Origin: Candidatus Pantoea formicae | Lineage (GTDB): Bacteria; Pseudomonadota; Gammaproteobacteria; Enterobacterales; Enterobacteriaceae | NCBI RefSeq assembly: GCF_011752625.1 | Contig: NZ_VWXD01000004.1 | Coordinates: forward strand, 124,001 to 188,000 | DNA length: 64,000 nt | Direction: 5' to 3' | Shown: positions 11,782 through 25,141 of the stretch, in pieces | Layout of the letters: each line of letters begins with the position of its first letter | How positions within the stretch are numbered: position 1 is the stretch's first letter | Translations under genes and position numbers: made by a program | The notes under the pieces: generated by a model | What the model saw: the letters and a program-made list of their open reading frames with translations, nothing else | Told to the model about the DNA's origin: nothing | Databases searched by the model: none

Positions 11782-12792
11782 TCATTTAACGCGACGGCTT
11801 AATTGCCCACGCCGGAATAAATTACGACGAATTCGAGTTAGACCCGGTTTCGGCTTGCGCGGTTCATCCAGTGAAGCCAATACCAACTCCAAAACACGCT
11901 CTGCTACATCGCGATGACGTTGCCCTACCGCCAGCACCGGACACTCGAGAAAGTCCAGTAATTCGTGGTCGCCAAACGTGGCGATGGCGAGGTCAATCGG
12001 CAAACGCCCTTCCCGTTTCAACGTAATATCCATTACCCCCTGCAACAACCCAAAGGAGGTGGTAAAGAGCGCATCCGGCATGGGATGGTCTTCAAGGTAC
12101 TTTTCAAACAAAGTGGCTGCAGCAGCTCGGTCAAAACTATTACAGTAAATGTAATCAATTTGGCGCTCGTCATCCTTCCAGGCATCACGAAAGCCCATCT
12201 CGCGCAGGAAGCTCACTGAAAGTTCTGGCAGTGCACCGAGAAACAGGACGTTTTTCACGGGAAGCTGACGCAATTCAGCCGCCAGCGCATGAGCGTCGTC
12301 TTGATCGGCTCCCACTACGCTGGTGAAGTGTTCACGATCCAGCGCGCGGTCCAGTGCGATAATCGGCAGTGGATCGTTGATCCAGCGCTGATAGAACGGG
12401 TGCTCAGGAGGCAGCGATGTCGAGACGATGATCGCATCGACCTGGCGCTGTAGCAGATGCTCAATACAGCGCATTTCATTGTCGGGCTGATCTTCAGAAC
12501 AAGCGATCAACAACTGATAGCCGCGTTGACGCGCCTGACGTTCCAGATAATTCGCGATGCGCGTGTAACTGGTGTTTTCCAGATCGGGGATGACCAAGCC
12601 GATAGAACGCGTGCGCCCCGCGCGCAGACCTGCGGCAACGGCATTGGGGTGGTAATTGTACTCACGCACCACCGCCATCACTTTTTCCACGGTTTTCTCG
12701 CTGACACGATACTGCCGCGCTTTGCCATTGATAACATAACTGGCAGTGGTGCGCGACACGCCTGCCAGGCGCGCAATTTCATCCAGTTTCAC
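11782..12792 (-). CDS. cra: Catabolite repressor/activator Cra (FruR)
   Basis: Cra is a LacI/GalR-family regulator of glycolytic and gluconeogenic genes whose DNA binding is relieved by fructose phosphates. The 336 residues (E. coli 334) begin with the LacI helix-turn-helix [24 protein letters not shown], a Cra-specific spacing, and the hinge [17 protein letters not shown] starts near residue 60. The periplasmic-binding-like effector domain covers the rest, ending in a basic [13 protein letters not shown] tail. It stands alone between ilvIH and mraZ, as in E. coli. Confidence 0.96.
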   Translation of the reverse strand: MKLDEIARLAGVSRTTASYVINGKARQYRVSEKTVEKVMAVVREYNYHPNAVAAGLRAGRTRSIGLVIPDLENTSYTRIANYLERQARQRGYQLLIACSEDQPDNEMRCIEHLLQRQVDAIIVSTSLPPEHPFYQRWINDPLPIIALDRALDREHFTSVVGADQDDAHALAAELRQLPVKNVLFLGALPELSVSFLREMGFRDAWKDDERQIDYIYCNSFDRAAAATLFEKYLEDHPMPDALFTTSFGLLQGVMDITLKREGRLPIDLAIATFGDHELLDFLECPVLAVGQRHRDVAERVLELVLASLDEPRKPKPGLTRIRRNLFRRGQLSRRVK

Positions 12793-12933
12793 GATGACAC
12801 CTTAATTCTGATTAGCCAGGGCTGGCGGAAATGTCCGCAGAGTAGCTAAGGGTAAAACATTTGTAACATCTAACCGCAGAACACTACGCTGAGCAACCGC
12901 TTTTATCAGGTAGTTCTCACACGCGCATAAAAT

Positions 12934-12959
12934 AAAAAAACCCGGCATTACGCCGGGTT
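12934..12959 (-). terminator. Terminator of ilvIH
   Basis: On the minus strand, stem ACCCGGC / GCCGGGT with a 5-base loop is followed by a run of seven T (12934-12940). It begins 32 bases past the ilvN stop and ends upstream of cra, so it should separate the two units. Confidence 0.88.
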
Positions 12960-12990
12960 AGCTTAGCTACGCGATGATAACTTTAGGGTA

Positions 12991-13482
12991 TTACCGCATA
13001 ATACGGTCGCCGCGCGATACGCCAACAATACCTGAGCGCGCCACTTCTACGATCTCAGCAACATCGCGAACCGTATTGAGGAAGGCATCAAGCTTGTCGC
13101 TGGTCCCTGCCAGCTGAACCGTGTACAGCGAGGGTGTCACGTCAATAATCTGACCACGGAAAATCTCCGCGCTGCGCTTCACCTCTTCACGGCCGTAGCC
13201 GCTGGCCTGAATTTTTACCAACATGATTTCACGCTCAACGTAGGCACCTTGCCCCAGTTCGCTGACACGTAACACGTCCACCAGCTTGTGCAGTTGCTTC
13301 TCGATCTGTTCCAGCACTTTCTCATCGCCGACCGTCTGGATGGTCATGCGCGACAGCGTAGGATCGTCAGTAGGTGCAACGGTGAGGCTCTCAATGTTGT
13401 AGCCGCGCTGGGAGAACAAGCCCACCACGCGAGACAATGCGCCGGATTCGTTTTCCAGCAGAACTGATAAAATACGACGCAT
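12991..13482 (-). CDS. ilvH: Acetolactate synthase III small (regulatory) subunit
   Basis: IlvH is the regulatory subunit that gives valine feedback inhibition to the acetohydroxyacid synthase III of isoleucine, valine and leucine synthesis. The 163 residues match E. coli IlvH. An ACT domain occupies roughly residues 4-78 ([33 protein letters not shown]), and the C-terminal domain [15 protein letters not shown] ends the protein. It lies 2 bases after ilvI and must be cotranscribed with it. G14, N29 and the neighbouring residues that shape the valine site look intact. Confidence 0.96.
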   Translation of the reverse strand: MRRILSVLLENESGALSRVVGLFSQRGYNIESLTVAPTDDPTLSRMTIQTVGDEKVLEQIEKQLHKLVDVLRVSELGQGAYVEREIMLVKIQASGYGREEVKRSAEIFRGQIIDVTPSLYTVQLAGTSDKLDAFLNTVRDVAEIVEVARSGIVGVSRGDRIMR

Positions 13483-13484
13483 GA

Positions 13485-15209
13485 TTATGTCCTCTCCGTT
13501 TTACTCAACCACATCTCGTCCATCCCGCCACCGCGAATATGCATCGGGTATACGTGCTCGCTGCCGTCAATATTGACATCAACAAACACCAGACGCCCTT
13601 TTGCCAGGGTATCCAATGCCAGCTGCAGCTTCTCTTCCAGCTCAGCAGGATGCGCAATTGAAATCCCCACATGGCCGTAAGCTTCTGCTAAGCGCACGAA
13701 GTCAGGCAGAGATTGCATGTAAGACTGTGAATGGCGGCCGGAATAAATCATATCCTGCCACTGCTTCACCATGCCGAGGAAGCCGTTGTTCAGGTTCAGT
13801 ACCAGCACGGGCAAATCGTATTGCAATGCGGTCGACAGTTCCTGAATGTTCATCTGGATGCTGCCGTCGCCGGTCACACAGATCACGGTTTCATCTGGCA
13901 ATGCCATTTTCACACCCAGTGCCGCCGGCAAGCCGAAGCCCATGGTGCCGAGACCGCCAGAGTTAATCCAACGACGCGGTTTATCGAACTGGTAGTAAAG
14001 CGCAGCGAACATCTGATGCTGGCCCACGTCGGAGGTGACGTAAGCTTCACCCTTGGTCAAACGGCAAATGGTTTCGATAACCGCCTGCGGTTTAATCTTG
14101 TCGCTGGTACGATCAAATTCCAGGCACTTGCGGCTGCGCCAGCCATCAATGGTCTGCCACCAGTCGCGCAGGCTATCCAGCTCTTGTTTTGCATCGCTCT
14201 GTGCCAGCAGTTCCAACATCTGCACCAATGTCTGCTTCGCATCACCCACGATCGGAATGTCCGCGCTGACGGTTTTGGAGATCGAGGTGGGATCGACGTC
14301 GATATGCATGATGGTGGCATTCGGGCAGTATTTCGCCAGGTTGTTGGTGGTACGGTCATCGAAGCGCACGCCAATACCGAAAATCAGATCGGCATTGTGC
14401 ATGGTCATATTGGCTTCATAGGTACCGTGCATGCCCAACATGCCGACACACTGGCGATGGGTACCCGGGAACACGCCGAGACCCATCAGAGAAGTGGTCA
14501 CGGGAATATTCAGCTGTTCAGCCAACTGCAGCAGTTCCGCTTCACAACCCGACATAATCGCACCACCACCGGCGTAAATGACCGGTTTATGCGCAGCCAG
14601 CAGCGTTTGCAGCGCGCGCTTAATCTGACCTTTATGGCCCTGAATGGTGGGGTTATAAGAGCGCATGCTGACGGCTTCAGGCCAGACATACGGCAGCTTT
14701 TTCGCCGGGTTAAGAATATCTTTGGGTAGATCGATCACCACCGGGCCAGGACGGCCACTGGCTGCCAGCCAGAAGGCTTTCTTCAGCACGGTTGGGATCT
14801 CTTCAGCATTTTTCACCAGAAAGCTGTGCTTCACCACTGGGCGGGAAATCCCGACCATGTCGCACTCCTGGAACGCATCATAACCAATCAGTGAAGTCGG
14901 CACCTGGCCCGACAGAATCACCATTGGGATAGAATCCATATAGGCGGTCGCAATACCGGTAATGGCATTGGTTGCACCAGGACCTGAAGTCACCAGCACC
15001 ACGCCCACTTCGCCGGTCGCGCGCGCCAGGCCATCAGCCATATGCACCGCGCCCTGCTCGTGACGAACCAGTACGTGGTCAATACCGCCGACCGTTTGCA
15101 GTGCATCGTAAATGTCGAGCACCGCTCCGCCCGGATAGCCGAACACCTGCTTAACGCCCTGATCGATCAACGAACGGACGACCATTTCGGCTCCTGACAA
15201 CATCTCCAT
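13485..15209 (-). CDS. ilvI: Acetolactate synthase III large (catalytic) subunit
   Basis: IlvI catalyses the thiamine-diphosphate-dependent condensation of pyruvate to acetolactate or acetohydroxybutyrate. The ATG at 15209 ([11 protein letters not shown]) follows GGAGG by 6 bases and gives 574 residues, the E. coli length. A further 21 upstream codons are open but unsupported. The catalytic glutamate is E51 in RHEQGAVH. The ThDP-Mg motif [15 protein letters not shown] lies near residue 446 and ends in NLNNG. FAD-binding and ThDP domains are complete. In E. coli, ilvIH is activated by Lrp; the long AT-rich upstream region here would fit that, but I cannot define sites. Confidence 0.96.
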   Translation of the reverse strand: MEMLSGAEMVVRSLIDQGVKQVFGYPGGAVLDIYDALQTVGGIDHVLVRHEQGAVHMADGLARATGEVGVVLVTSGPGATNAITGIATAYMDSIPMVILSGQVPTSLIGYDAFQECDMVGISRPVVKHSFLVKNAEEIPTVLKKAFWLAASGRPGPVVIDLPKDILNPAKKLPYVWPEAVSMRSYNPTIQGHKGQIKRALQTLLAAHKPVIYAGGGAIMSGCEAELLQLAEQLNIPVTTSLMGLGVFPGTHRQCVGMLGMHGTYEANMTMHNADLIFGIGVRFDDRTTNNLAKYCPNATIMHIDVDPTSISKTVSADIPIVGDAKQTLVQMLELLAQSDAKQELDSLRDWWQTIDGWRSRKCLEFDRTSDKIKPQAVIETICRLTKGEAYVTSDVGQHQMFAALYYQFDKPRRWINSGGLGTMGFGLPAALGVKMALPDETVICVTGDGSIQMNIQELSTALQYDLPVLVLNLNNGFLGMVKQWQDMIYSGRHSQSYMQSLPDFVRLAEAYGHVGISIAHPAELEEKLQLALDTLAKGRLVFVDVNIDGSEHVYPMHIRGGGMDEMWLSKTERT

Positions 15210-15880
15210 TTTCTGCCTCCAGGCTTGAGGAACAGAACTGAGCAACGCGACTTGTCCCTGCGCTGCTACCATTCTGTCCCGTATTCGCCAATTAAGATCA
15301 AAACCTTATGTTTATGCTCAGATGACAGAATTCATTTCTGCCTTCCAGGTACAGGGAATCTACTTGAGTTGATTCTTTTGAGAGTAGGTCGATTACCATA
15401 ACCGTAGAAAACCCGCCCTGCAAACGTCTGGGTGCCAAGGCACGCCGAATCGGGCAGAAAAGGCACTGATGCCAGATAATCGCTCGCGAGGATTAAACTA
15501 ATGCTCAGCCACAACTACAGAGGAAAATGCTGGTTTCCGGATTAATTACAGTGTGTTCTAAGAAATATGATTTTCATATTGCCCGACCGTTCAGGCCACA
15601 ATTTTTTCTGAGAATTACTTTCTGGCGTGATTAACTTTGAAATCTCGTTCTCACATGACATTGTGCTAAACAACATGCTCAATCTTGCTTATATGCACTC
15701 AAGCAATAATGCAGTAAATCCTTTAAATTCAATTAATTAAAATTAATTTATTTTTTTAAAAGATTTTTTAGAATGATTAACCCACTCAGACATCAGCTAA
15801 TTAATGCCAAAGCTCTGCGCAGCCGGATATTCACAGCAGATCACCCTTCTTAACAAACAAAAATACCCTTTCACTTAGGG
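15210..15880. other. AT-rich divergent intergenic region ilvI / leuL; no leuO
   Basis: About 670 bases with no supported gene. In E. coli this interval holds leuO (a LysR-type regulator), and I find no LeuO-like helix-turn-helix or remnant here. The stretch at about 15650-15780 is extremely AT-rich, with TTAATTAAAATTAATT-like runs, the kind of DNA that H-NS and Lrp bind. A minus-strand open frame of 60 codons at 15332-15514 has no recognisable features or clear ribosome site. The ilvIH promoter must lie here, but I could not identify it with confidence. Confidence 0.6.
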
Positions 15881-15909
15881 TTGACTTCCCGCTGCGATCC
15901 CAGTATCAA
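15881..15909 (+). promoter_or_regulatory. Promoter of the leuLABCD operon
   Basis: TTGACT (15881-15886) and TATCAA (15904-15909) are separated by 17 bases and lie about 33 bases upstream of the leuL start. The -35 matches consensus at five positions. Position and spacing agree with the leu promoter of enterobacteria. Confidence 0.65.
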
Positions 15910-15942
15910 TATGTGCAGCAAAAAATTTACGAGGTTTGAGTC

Positions 15943-16026
15943 ATGTTCCATTCTTTCCGTCTACTCGGTCTACTACTAAACGCATTCAGTTTGCGCGGTA
16001 GACTTGTGGGCGGAATCAATCACTGA
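15943..16026 (+). CDS. leuL: leu operon leader peptide LeuL
   Basis: This 27-residue reading frame (MFHSFRLLGLLLN..., ending GGINH) is clearly homologous to E. coli LeuL. GAGG precedes the ATG by 8 bases. Five leucine codons cluster at positions 7, 8 and 10-12, and four of them are the rare CUA. Ribosome stalling here when leucyl-tRNA is scarce should favour the antiterminator over the hairpin at 16051-16077. The peptide itself is not expected to have any other function. It is too short for standard gene finders. Confidence 0.92.
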   Translation: MFHSFRLLGLLLNAFSLRGRLVGGINH

Positions 16027-16050
16027 TTCGAACCTGAAGAAGTTTAAGAA

Positions 16051-16077
16051 ACCCGCGCCGATGCGCGGGTTTTTTTA
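16051..16077 (+). terminator. leu operon attenuator (intrinsic terminator)
   Basis: ACCCGCG(C) / (G)CGCGGGT with a short CGAT loop is followed by seven T. It lies 25 bases after the leuL stop and about 40 bases before leuA, the position of the leucine attenuator in E. coli and Salmonella. Confidence 0.9.
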
Positions 16078-16119
16078 TGCTCGTTGCAGCGGCGAAGTTA
16101 AAGCAAAAGGAAGATGACC

Positions 16120-20187
<4,068 letters not shown>

Positions 20188-20190
20188 GCC

Positions 20191-20796
20191 ATGGCGAACA
20201 AATTTACTCAACACACCGGGATTGTGGCCCCGCTGGATGCCGCCAACGTCGACACCGATGCCATCATTCCAAAACAGTTTTTGCAGAAAGTGACGCGTAC
20301 CGGTTTTGGTGCGCATCTGTTCCACGACTGGCGCTTTGAAGATGATGCGGGCACCGTTCCTACCGCCAGCTTCGTATTGAACAAGCCGGAGTTCAAAGGC
20401 ACCAGCATTCTGTTGGCGCGTGAAAACTTTGGCTGCGGCTCGTCACGTGAGCATGCGCCTTGGGCACTGACCGATTTCGGTTTCCATGTGGTGATTGCAC
20501 CGAGCTTCGCGGATATCTTCTACGGCAACAGCTTCAACAACCAGCTGCTGCCAGTGAAGTTAAGCGATGAAGAAGTGGATGAGATGTTCAAAGTGGTGGC
20601 CGCACAGCCAGGCGTGACCTTTACCGTTGATTTGGAAGCGCAGACCGTAACGGCGGGTGATAAGTCTTACAGTTTTGAAATCGACAGCTTCCGCCGTCAC
20701 TGCATGATCAATGGCCTCGACAGCATTGGGTTGACACTGCAACACGAAGCGTCAATCTCCAACTACGAGACCACTCAGCCAGCATTCTTGCGTTAA
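20191..20796 (+). CDS. leuD: 3-isopropylmalate dehydratase small subunit LeuD
   Basis: LeuD supplies the swivelling substrate-recognition domain of the isopropylmalate isomerase. The 201 residues are the E. coli length. [12 protein letters not shown] near residue 20 and [13 protein letters not shown] near residue 81 are the conserved aconitase small-domain motifs. A terminator 56 bases downstream of its stop ends the operon. Confidence 0.97.
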   Translation: MANKFTQHTGIVAPLDAANVDTDAIIPKQFLQKVTRTGFGAHLFHDWRFEDDAGTVPTASFVLNKPEFKGTSILLARENFGCGSSREHAPWALTDFGFHVVIAPSFADIFYGNSFNNQLLPVKLSDEEVDEMFKVVAAQPGVTFTVDLEAQTVTAGDKSYSFEIDSFRRHCMINGLDSIGLTLQHEASISNYETTQPAFLR

Positions 20797-20851
20797 TGCC
20801 TTATTCGGTGCGCTTCAATGTGTACCGATTGATACGCACTCAATGTCCATA

Positions 20852-20878
20852 AAGTCGCCTTTGCTGGCGACTTTTTTA
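20852..20878. terminator. Terminator of leuLABCD
   Basis: AAGTCGCC / GGCGACTT with a 6-base loop is followed on the plus strand by TTTTATT. The hairpin ends beside the stop codon of convergent setA (20880) and could also act on it, although the minus-strand T-run is weaker. Confidence 0.88.
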
Positions 20879-20879
20879 T

Positions 20880-22061
20880 TTATTGCGCATCCCGTACTCG
20901 TGAAGCCAGCCCCAGCGCCACAACCGCCATCACTAACGCCAGCCAATACACCGACTCATGGCCAAAACGTTCGCTGAGCGTTCCCTGAATCAATCCCGCG
21001 ATGATCAGTCCCGTCGAAATTGAGGTGGTGAACATGGTGGTCGCCGCACCCGCGCGCCCCGGCATGAGATCCTGGAACCACAGCATGCCAATCCCCGCAA
21101 CAATACCAATAAACGCCGCATTGAACAGCTGCAACACCATCAACGCTGTGCGTGAATGGAACATTACCAACCCAAGATAGAACAGAATGGCAGCCACCAG
21201 CGCTAACAGCACCAGTTTGCGTTTACCAAAGCGTTTGGCGTAGTGTCCGGCCAGCAGCATGATCGGAATTTCCAGCCCGGCAGCGGTGCCCATTAACAGG
21301 CCTGCCAGCTTTTCCGGCAATCCCAGGGTTGAACTGATATAGAGCGGCATATCGATGATATACATGGTGTTGCATGCCCACATCACCACCGAAGCGATGA
21401 ACAACATGCGTACCTGGCTGTCCTTCCACGGGCTGAGTTGGGTCAATACCTGCTCTGGCGTCGCGGCCACGCGCGGCACCGATGGCAGAGTGCGCCAAAT
21501 CAACAGCATACTGAGCAGGAAAATCGCCGCCGCCACGCAGAACAGCGTCACGAAGCCGTAGTTGAGTGCCAGCGCAAATGACAGTGGCGGACCAATCACC
21601 CACGCCAACGAAAGCTGCGCACGCATCACCGAGCTGAACATCACCACTTCACGCGCCGACTGATCGGCATATTCTCGTGCCAGCGCAAATATCTGCGGTA
21701 TTGCCACGCTGGCAAGTGCCGACAGCAACACTCCCACGCTGATCAGCGTCAGATAATGACGATTAAAGGCAAACAGCAGCGCATTCAGTACCGCCATCAG
21801 GCAGCAAAACAGAATCAGATTGCGACGATCGCCACGACTGTCGGAACGCTTGGCCATCAACAAACTGATGACAATGCCCGCAATCGCGTTGATGGTAAAA
21901 AACAGTCCTACCCAGAAGGGCCGCACCTGTACTTCACGCGTCAGAAACAGGCTCAGCGTAGGTGCCTGCAACGCACCGGCCACACCGGTCATAAAAGACA
22001 CAGCCATAAAAGAGAGATAAACCGGATTGAGGCGGCGCTGGCGCGTTAACAGCGATTTCAT
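20880..22061 (-). CDS. setA: Sugar efflux transporter SetA (MFS)
   Basis: SetA exports glucosides and lactose and is induced with SgrS in glucose-phosphate stress. The ATG at 22061 (MKSLLTRQRRLNPVYLSFMAVSFMTG) gives 393 residues (E. coli 392) and about twelve membrane segments of the major facilitator fold, with the loop KRSDSRGDRR between helices 2 and 3. The open frame runs 62 codons further upstream, but that part overlaps the SgrS RNA gene and looks non-coding. Placement after sgrS and opposite sgrR matches the sgrR-sgrS-setA locus and separates it from paralogues such as SetB. Confidence 0.93.
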   Translation of the reverse strand: MKSLLTRQRRLNPVYLSFMAVSFMTGVAGALQAPTLSLFLTREVQVRPFWVGLFFTINAIAGIVISLLMAKRSDSRGDRRNLILFCCLMAVLNALLFAFNRHYLTLISVGVLLSALASVAIPQIFALAREYADQSAREVVMFSSVMRAQLSLAWVIGPPLSFALALNYGFVTLFCVAAAIFLLSMLLIWRTLPSVPRVAATPEQVLTQLSPWKDSQVRMLFIASVVMWACNTMYIIDMPLYISSTLGLPEKLAGLLMGTAAGLEIPIMLLAGHYAKRFGKRKLVLLALVAAILFYLGLVMFHSRTALMVLQLFNAAFIGIVAGIGMLWFQDLMPGRAGAATTMFTTSISTGLIIAGLIQGTLSERFGHESVYWLALVMAVVALGLASRVRDAQ

Positions 22062-22125
22062 ACAGAAATCCCTTTGAGGAGAATCAAATAACAGAAATGA
22101 GGGAGGAAGGTTTTCACAGCGAAAC

Positions 22126-22265
22126 GAAAAAAGCCAGCAGAGAAAACGCTGCTGGCGGTGAAAATGCACCCTACTCAGAAAAGGCTCCACGTCGGCGGAA
22201 CCGCTGGCAGAGCGCCATTCATTGCTGAATGCCTCCCGCTCTTCCATTGCCCGCCAGTATGCCTC
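22126..22265 (-). ncRNA. sgrS: Small RNA SgrS, short form
   Basis: On the minus strand, CTGAGTAGGGTG (22167-22178) resembles the SgrS ptsG-pairing seed (CTGAGTATTGGTG in E. coli). The small hairpin GGTG-CATTTT-CACC (22157-22170) follows. Then comes the terminator GCCAGCAG/CTGCTGGC with an 8-base loop and six T, ending near 22127. This is the same order of elements as in E. coli. The RNA sits between divergent sgrR and downstream setA, as expected. The 5' end is my estimate. At about 140 bases it is much shorter than the 227 bases of E. coli SgrS, and no SgrT-like reading frame is visible. Confidence 0.85.
22127..22156 (-). terminator. SgrS intrinsic terminator
   Basis: An 8-bp GC-rich stem, an 8-base loop and TTTTTT form the SgrS 3' end, which in E. 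coli is also the Hfq-binding poly-U tail. Read-through would carry transcription into setA 65 bases further on. Confidence 0.88.
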
Positions 22266-22315
22266 TAATATGGGGCAGGAAAAACTGAGCGATTTTGAGA
22301 AGGAGTTCCCCTTTT

Positions 22316-23977
22316 ATGTCCTCTGCGCGACTACAGCAACAGTTCATCCGCTTGTGGCAAAGCTGCCAAGGTCTGGATCAGGAAACCACGCTAAATGAAC
22401 TTGCTGAGCTATTGCACTGTTCACGACGCCATATGCGCAACCTGCTCAATGCCATGCAGGATGCGGGCTGGCTGATTTGGCAAGCGGAAGCCGGACGCGG
22501 TAAGCGCTCAACCCTGAGCTTCAACTATACCGGGTTAGCGCTCCAGCAGCAGCGTGCGGAGGATTTGCTGGAGCAGGATCGCATTGAGCAGCTGGTCCAA
22601 CTGGTGGGTGATAAGGATCAAGTGCGGCAGATGATTGCTGCGCACCTTGGACGTAGCTTCCGCCAGGGCAAGCACATTTTGCGCGTACTCTATTACCGTA
22701 CGCTGCCCAACCTGCTGCCCGGATCGCCGCTACGACGTTCAGAAACCCACCTGGCGCGGCAAATTTTCAATGCGTTAACGCGCATAAATGAGGAAAAGGG
22801 GGAAGTCGAACCCGATATCGCGCACCACTGGCAGCAAACTTCCCCGCTGCACTGGCGCTTCTTTTTGCGTCCGGCGATTCGCTTCCATCATGGTCGTGAA
22901 TTGGAAATGGAAGATATCATTGCTTCTCTCGAACGTGTACGCCACCAGCCACTTTTTTCCCATATTGAAAAATTGCATTCGCCCGCGCCCTGGACACTCG
23001 ATATCCACCTGAGCCAGCCCGATGACTGGTTGCCTTGGCTGTTGGGCAGCGTTAGCGCGATGATCTTGCCGCGTGAATGGCCGACACTCCGCCATTTCGC
23101 CCGCCAACCAATTGGCACCGGCCCTTACAGCGTGGTGCGCAATCAGCAAACGCAGCTAAAAATCGCCGCCTTCGATGACTATTTTGGCTATCGAGCGTTG
23201 ATTGATGACGTATCCATTTGGGTGCTACCGGAAATCAGTGACGAACTGGTTTATGCCGGGGTGAAACTCCAGGGTGAAACCGCTGATGAAAAGTCGGAGG
23301 AGAGCCGTCTCGAAGAGGGCTGCTATTTCCTGCTGTACGATCAACGATCCGAACGCGGGCGCGACGCTCACTTTCGCCGTTGGGTCAGCTATCTGTTTAA
23401 TCCCATCGCCCTGCTCAACCATGCGGGCGTAGGCTATCAACGCTACTGGTTCCCGGCTTACGGTTTACTGCCACGCTGGCATCACCGTCGCGATTTAACC
23501 TCTGCTGTAAAACCAGAAGGATTAACCCAGCTCACACTGAGTTGGTACAGCCATCATGTCGAGCATGAAGGGATCGCCAACGCATTGCGCCCGCTGCTGG
23601 CACAGCAGGGCGTGGAACTCATCACCCGCGAACTGAGCTACGAGGAGTGGTTTGAGGGTGCAGGCGAAAGCGACATTTGGCTGGGCAGCGTCAACTTCAC
23701 CTTGCCGCTGGACTATGCGCTGTTTGCACAGCTCTACGAACTGCCGCTGATGCAACATTGCATTCCGATTGACTGGCGCGCCGATGCCGAACAGTGGCGT
23801 CAGAAAGCCCTGCCGCTGGCAGAATGGAGCAAACAACTGGTCGACAGTGACTTTATCCATCCGCTGTTTCATCACTGGTTGCTCCTTGAAGGTCAGCGCA
23901 GTATGCGCGGTGTGCGCCTCAATACGCTGGGCTGGTTTGACTTTAAATCGGCCTGGTTTGCCCCACCCGAATTGTGA
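22316..23977 (+). CDS. sgrR: Glucose-phosphate stress regulator SgrR
   Basis: SgrR activates sgrS when phosphosugars accumulate. It has a winged-helix DNA-binding domain at the N terminus (residues 1-110, with [16 protein letters not shown] as recognition region) followed by a solute-binding-protein-like domain (SBP family 5) that is thought to sense a small molecule. The ATG at 22316 ([15 protein letters not shown]) lies 10 bases after AAGGAG. A TTG seven codons upstream is not needed. The 553 residues match E. coli SgrR (551) and end [15 protein letters not shown]. It is divergent from sgrS/setA. Confidence 0.96.
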   Translation: MSSARLQQQFIRLWQSCQGLDQETTLNELAELLHCSRRHMRNLLNAMQDAGWLIWQAEAGRGKRSTLSFNYTGLALQQQRAEDLLEQDRIEQLVQLVGDKDQVRQMIAAHLGRSFRQGKHILRVLYYRTLPNLLPGSPLRRSETHLARQIFNALTRINEEKGEVEPDIAHHWQQTSPLHWRFFLRPAIRFHHGRELEMEDIIASLERVRHQPLFSHIEKLHSPAPWTLDIHLSQPDDWLPWLLGSVSAMILPREWPTLRHFARQPIGTGPYSVVRNQQTQLKIAAFDDYFGYRALIDDVSIWVLPEISDELVYAGVKLQGETADEKSEESRLEEGCYFLLYDQRSERGRDAHFRRWVSYLFNPIALLNHAGVGYQRYWFPAYGLLPRWHHRRDLTSAVKPEGLTQLTLSWYSHHVEHEGIANALRPLLAQQGVELITRELSYEEWFEGAGESDIWLGSVNFTLPLDYALFAQLYELPLMQHCIPIDWRADAEQWRQKALPLAEWSKQLVDSDFIHPLFHHWLLLEGQRSMRGVRLNTLGWFDFKSAWFAPPEL

Positions 23978-24016
23978 TGCTTTCGCACTGTCACAGAAGT
24001 GTCTAAACTAGGCCGT

Positions 24017-24097
24017 TCTCAACGGGGTGCCCTACTGACTGGGCTGAGAGAAACCCGTCGAACCTGATCCGGCTCATACCGGCGTAGGGATTTGAGA
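24017..24097 (+). promoter_or_regulatory. Thiamine pyrophosphate riboswitch (THI element)
   Basis: The conserved THI blocks are present in order: CGGGGTGCC, GGCTGAGAGAAACCC, CGAACCTGATCCGGCTCATA and CCGGCGTAGGGA. The closing P1 stem is TCTCAA (24017-24022) with TTGAGA (24092-24097). It lies in the leader of thiBPQ, where E. coli carries the same element (also described as sroA). Bound TPP should shut down expression of the thiamine transporter. Confidence 0.96.
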
Positions 24098-24136
24098 TGC
24101 CATCTCACTCAGATCCTTTGCGACTCGAACTCATTA

Positions 24137-24148
24137 CTCCTCAAGGAG
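24137..24148 (+). promoter_or_regulatory. Hairpin enclosing the thiB Shine-Dalgarno sequence
   Basis: CTCC-TCAA-GGAG can fold with the GGAG of the ribosome binding site in its 3' arm, 6 bases before the GTG start of thiB. This fits a riboswitch that acts at translation initiation; there is no T-run suggesting a terminator. The switching helix was not modelled. Confidence 0.6.
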
Positions 24149-24154
24149 CGCAAA

Positions 24155-25141
24155 GTGTTAAACAAAGTTCTGCCTCTGGTCCTGCTTTTTGCTGCCCCGG
24201 CCTTCGCGTCTAAACCGGTACTGACCGTCTACACCTACGATTCGTTCTCTGCGGATTGGGGCCCTGGCCCTGCGGTGAAAAAAGCCTTTGAGGCCGAATG
24301 CGGCTGCGAACTGAAATATGTGGCGCTGGAAGATGGCGTGTCCCTGCTCAATCGCGTACGCATGGAAGGCAAAAACAGCAAAGCCGATGTGGTGCTGGGT
24401 CTCGACAATAATCTGGTGCAAGCGGCAGAGAAAACCGGCCTGTTTGTTAAAAGCGCCGTCGACACCAGTAAGCTGCAGTTGCCTGACGGCTGGCATAACG
24501 ACACCTTTATCCCCTTCGATTACGGCTACTTTGCTTTCGTTTACGATAAAAACAAGCTGAAAAACCCACCGAAAAGCTTGAAAGAACTGGTTGAAAGCCC
24601 AGAAAAATGGCGCGTCATTTATGAAGATCCGCGCACCAGCACCCCAGGTCTTGGACTGTTGCTGTGGATGCAAAAAGTCTATGGCGATAAGGCACCCGAA
24701 GCATGGCAAAAGCTGGCGCAAAAAACGGTCACCGTCACCAAAGGCTGGAGTGAAGCCTACGGTTTATTCCTGAAAGGCGAAGGCGACCTGGTGTTGAGCT
24801 ACACCACCTCCCCGGCTTATCACATCATCGAAGAGAAAAAAGAGAACTACGCTGCCGCGCCATTCAGCGAAGGTCACTATTTGCAGGTGGAAGTCGCCGC
24901 ACAACTCGCCAGCAGCAAACAGCCGCAACTGGCGCAGCAATTCATGCAGTTTATGGTGTCACCCGCTTTCCAGCAGACCATTCCAACCGGTAACTGGATG
25001 TACCCGGTGATTAAAAGCGATCTGCCAGCGGGTTATCAGTCATTGTCTGTCCCGGCGACGGCGCTGCAGTTCACCTCAGCAGAAGTCGCTGACCATCGCA
25101 CCAGTTGGGTTAACGCATGGCAACAGGCCGTTAGCCGTTAA
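24155..25141 (+). CDS. thiB: Thiamine ABC transporter periplasmic binding protein ThiB
   Basis: ThiB (TbpA) binds thiamine, TMP and TPP in the periplasm and delivers them to ThiPQ. The GTG at 24155 follows AAGGAG by 6 bases and gives 328 residues. A Sec signal peptide (MLNKVLPLVLLFAAPAFA) is cut before SKPVLTVYTYDSFSADWGPGP. The conserved thiamine-pocket stretch GPGPAVKKAFEAECGCELK, with its two cysteines, follows. It is the first gene behind the riboswitch and shares one base with thiP. Confidence 0.96.
   Translation: MLNKVLPLVLLFAAPAFASKPVLTVYTYDSFSADWGPGPAVKKAFEAECGCELKYVALEDGVSLLNRVRMEGKNSKADVVLGLDNNLVQAAEKTGLFVKSAVDTSKLQLPDGWHNDTFIPFDYGYFAFVYDKNKLKNPPKSLKELVESPEKWRVIYEDPRTSTPGLGLLLWMQKVYGDKAPEAWQKLAQKTVTVTKGWSEAYGLFLKGEGDLVLSYTTSPAYHIIEEKKENYAAAPFSEGHYLQVEVAAQLASSKQPQLAQQFMQFMVSPAFQQTIPTGNWMYPVIKSDLPAGYQSLSVPATALQFTSAEVADHRTSWVNAWQQAVSR

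Noticed and set aside
13731..14729. Plus-strand open frame of 332 codons opposite ilvI
   Set aside because: It is antisense to a highly conserved catalytic gene, has no recognisable domain and is rich in His/Gln/Arg, as expected from the codon bias of the opposite strand.
15332..15514. Minus-strand frame of 60 codons upstream of ilvI
   Set aside because: No clear ribosome site and no family resemblance; it lies in the expected regulatory region.
22062..22247. N-terminal extension of setA
   Set aside because: The extension covers the SgrS RNA and terminator. SetA homologues start at the ATG at 22061.
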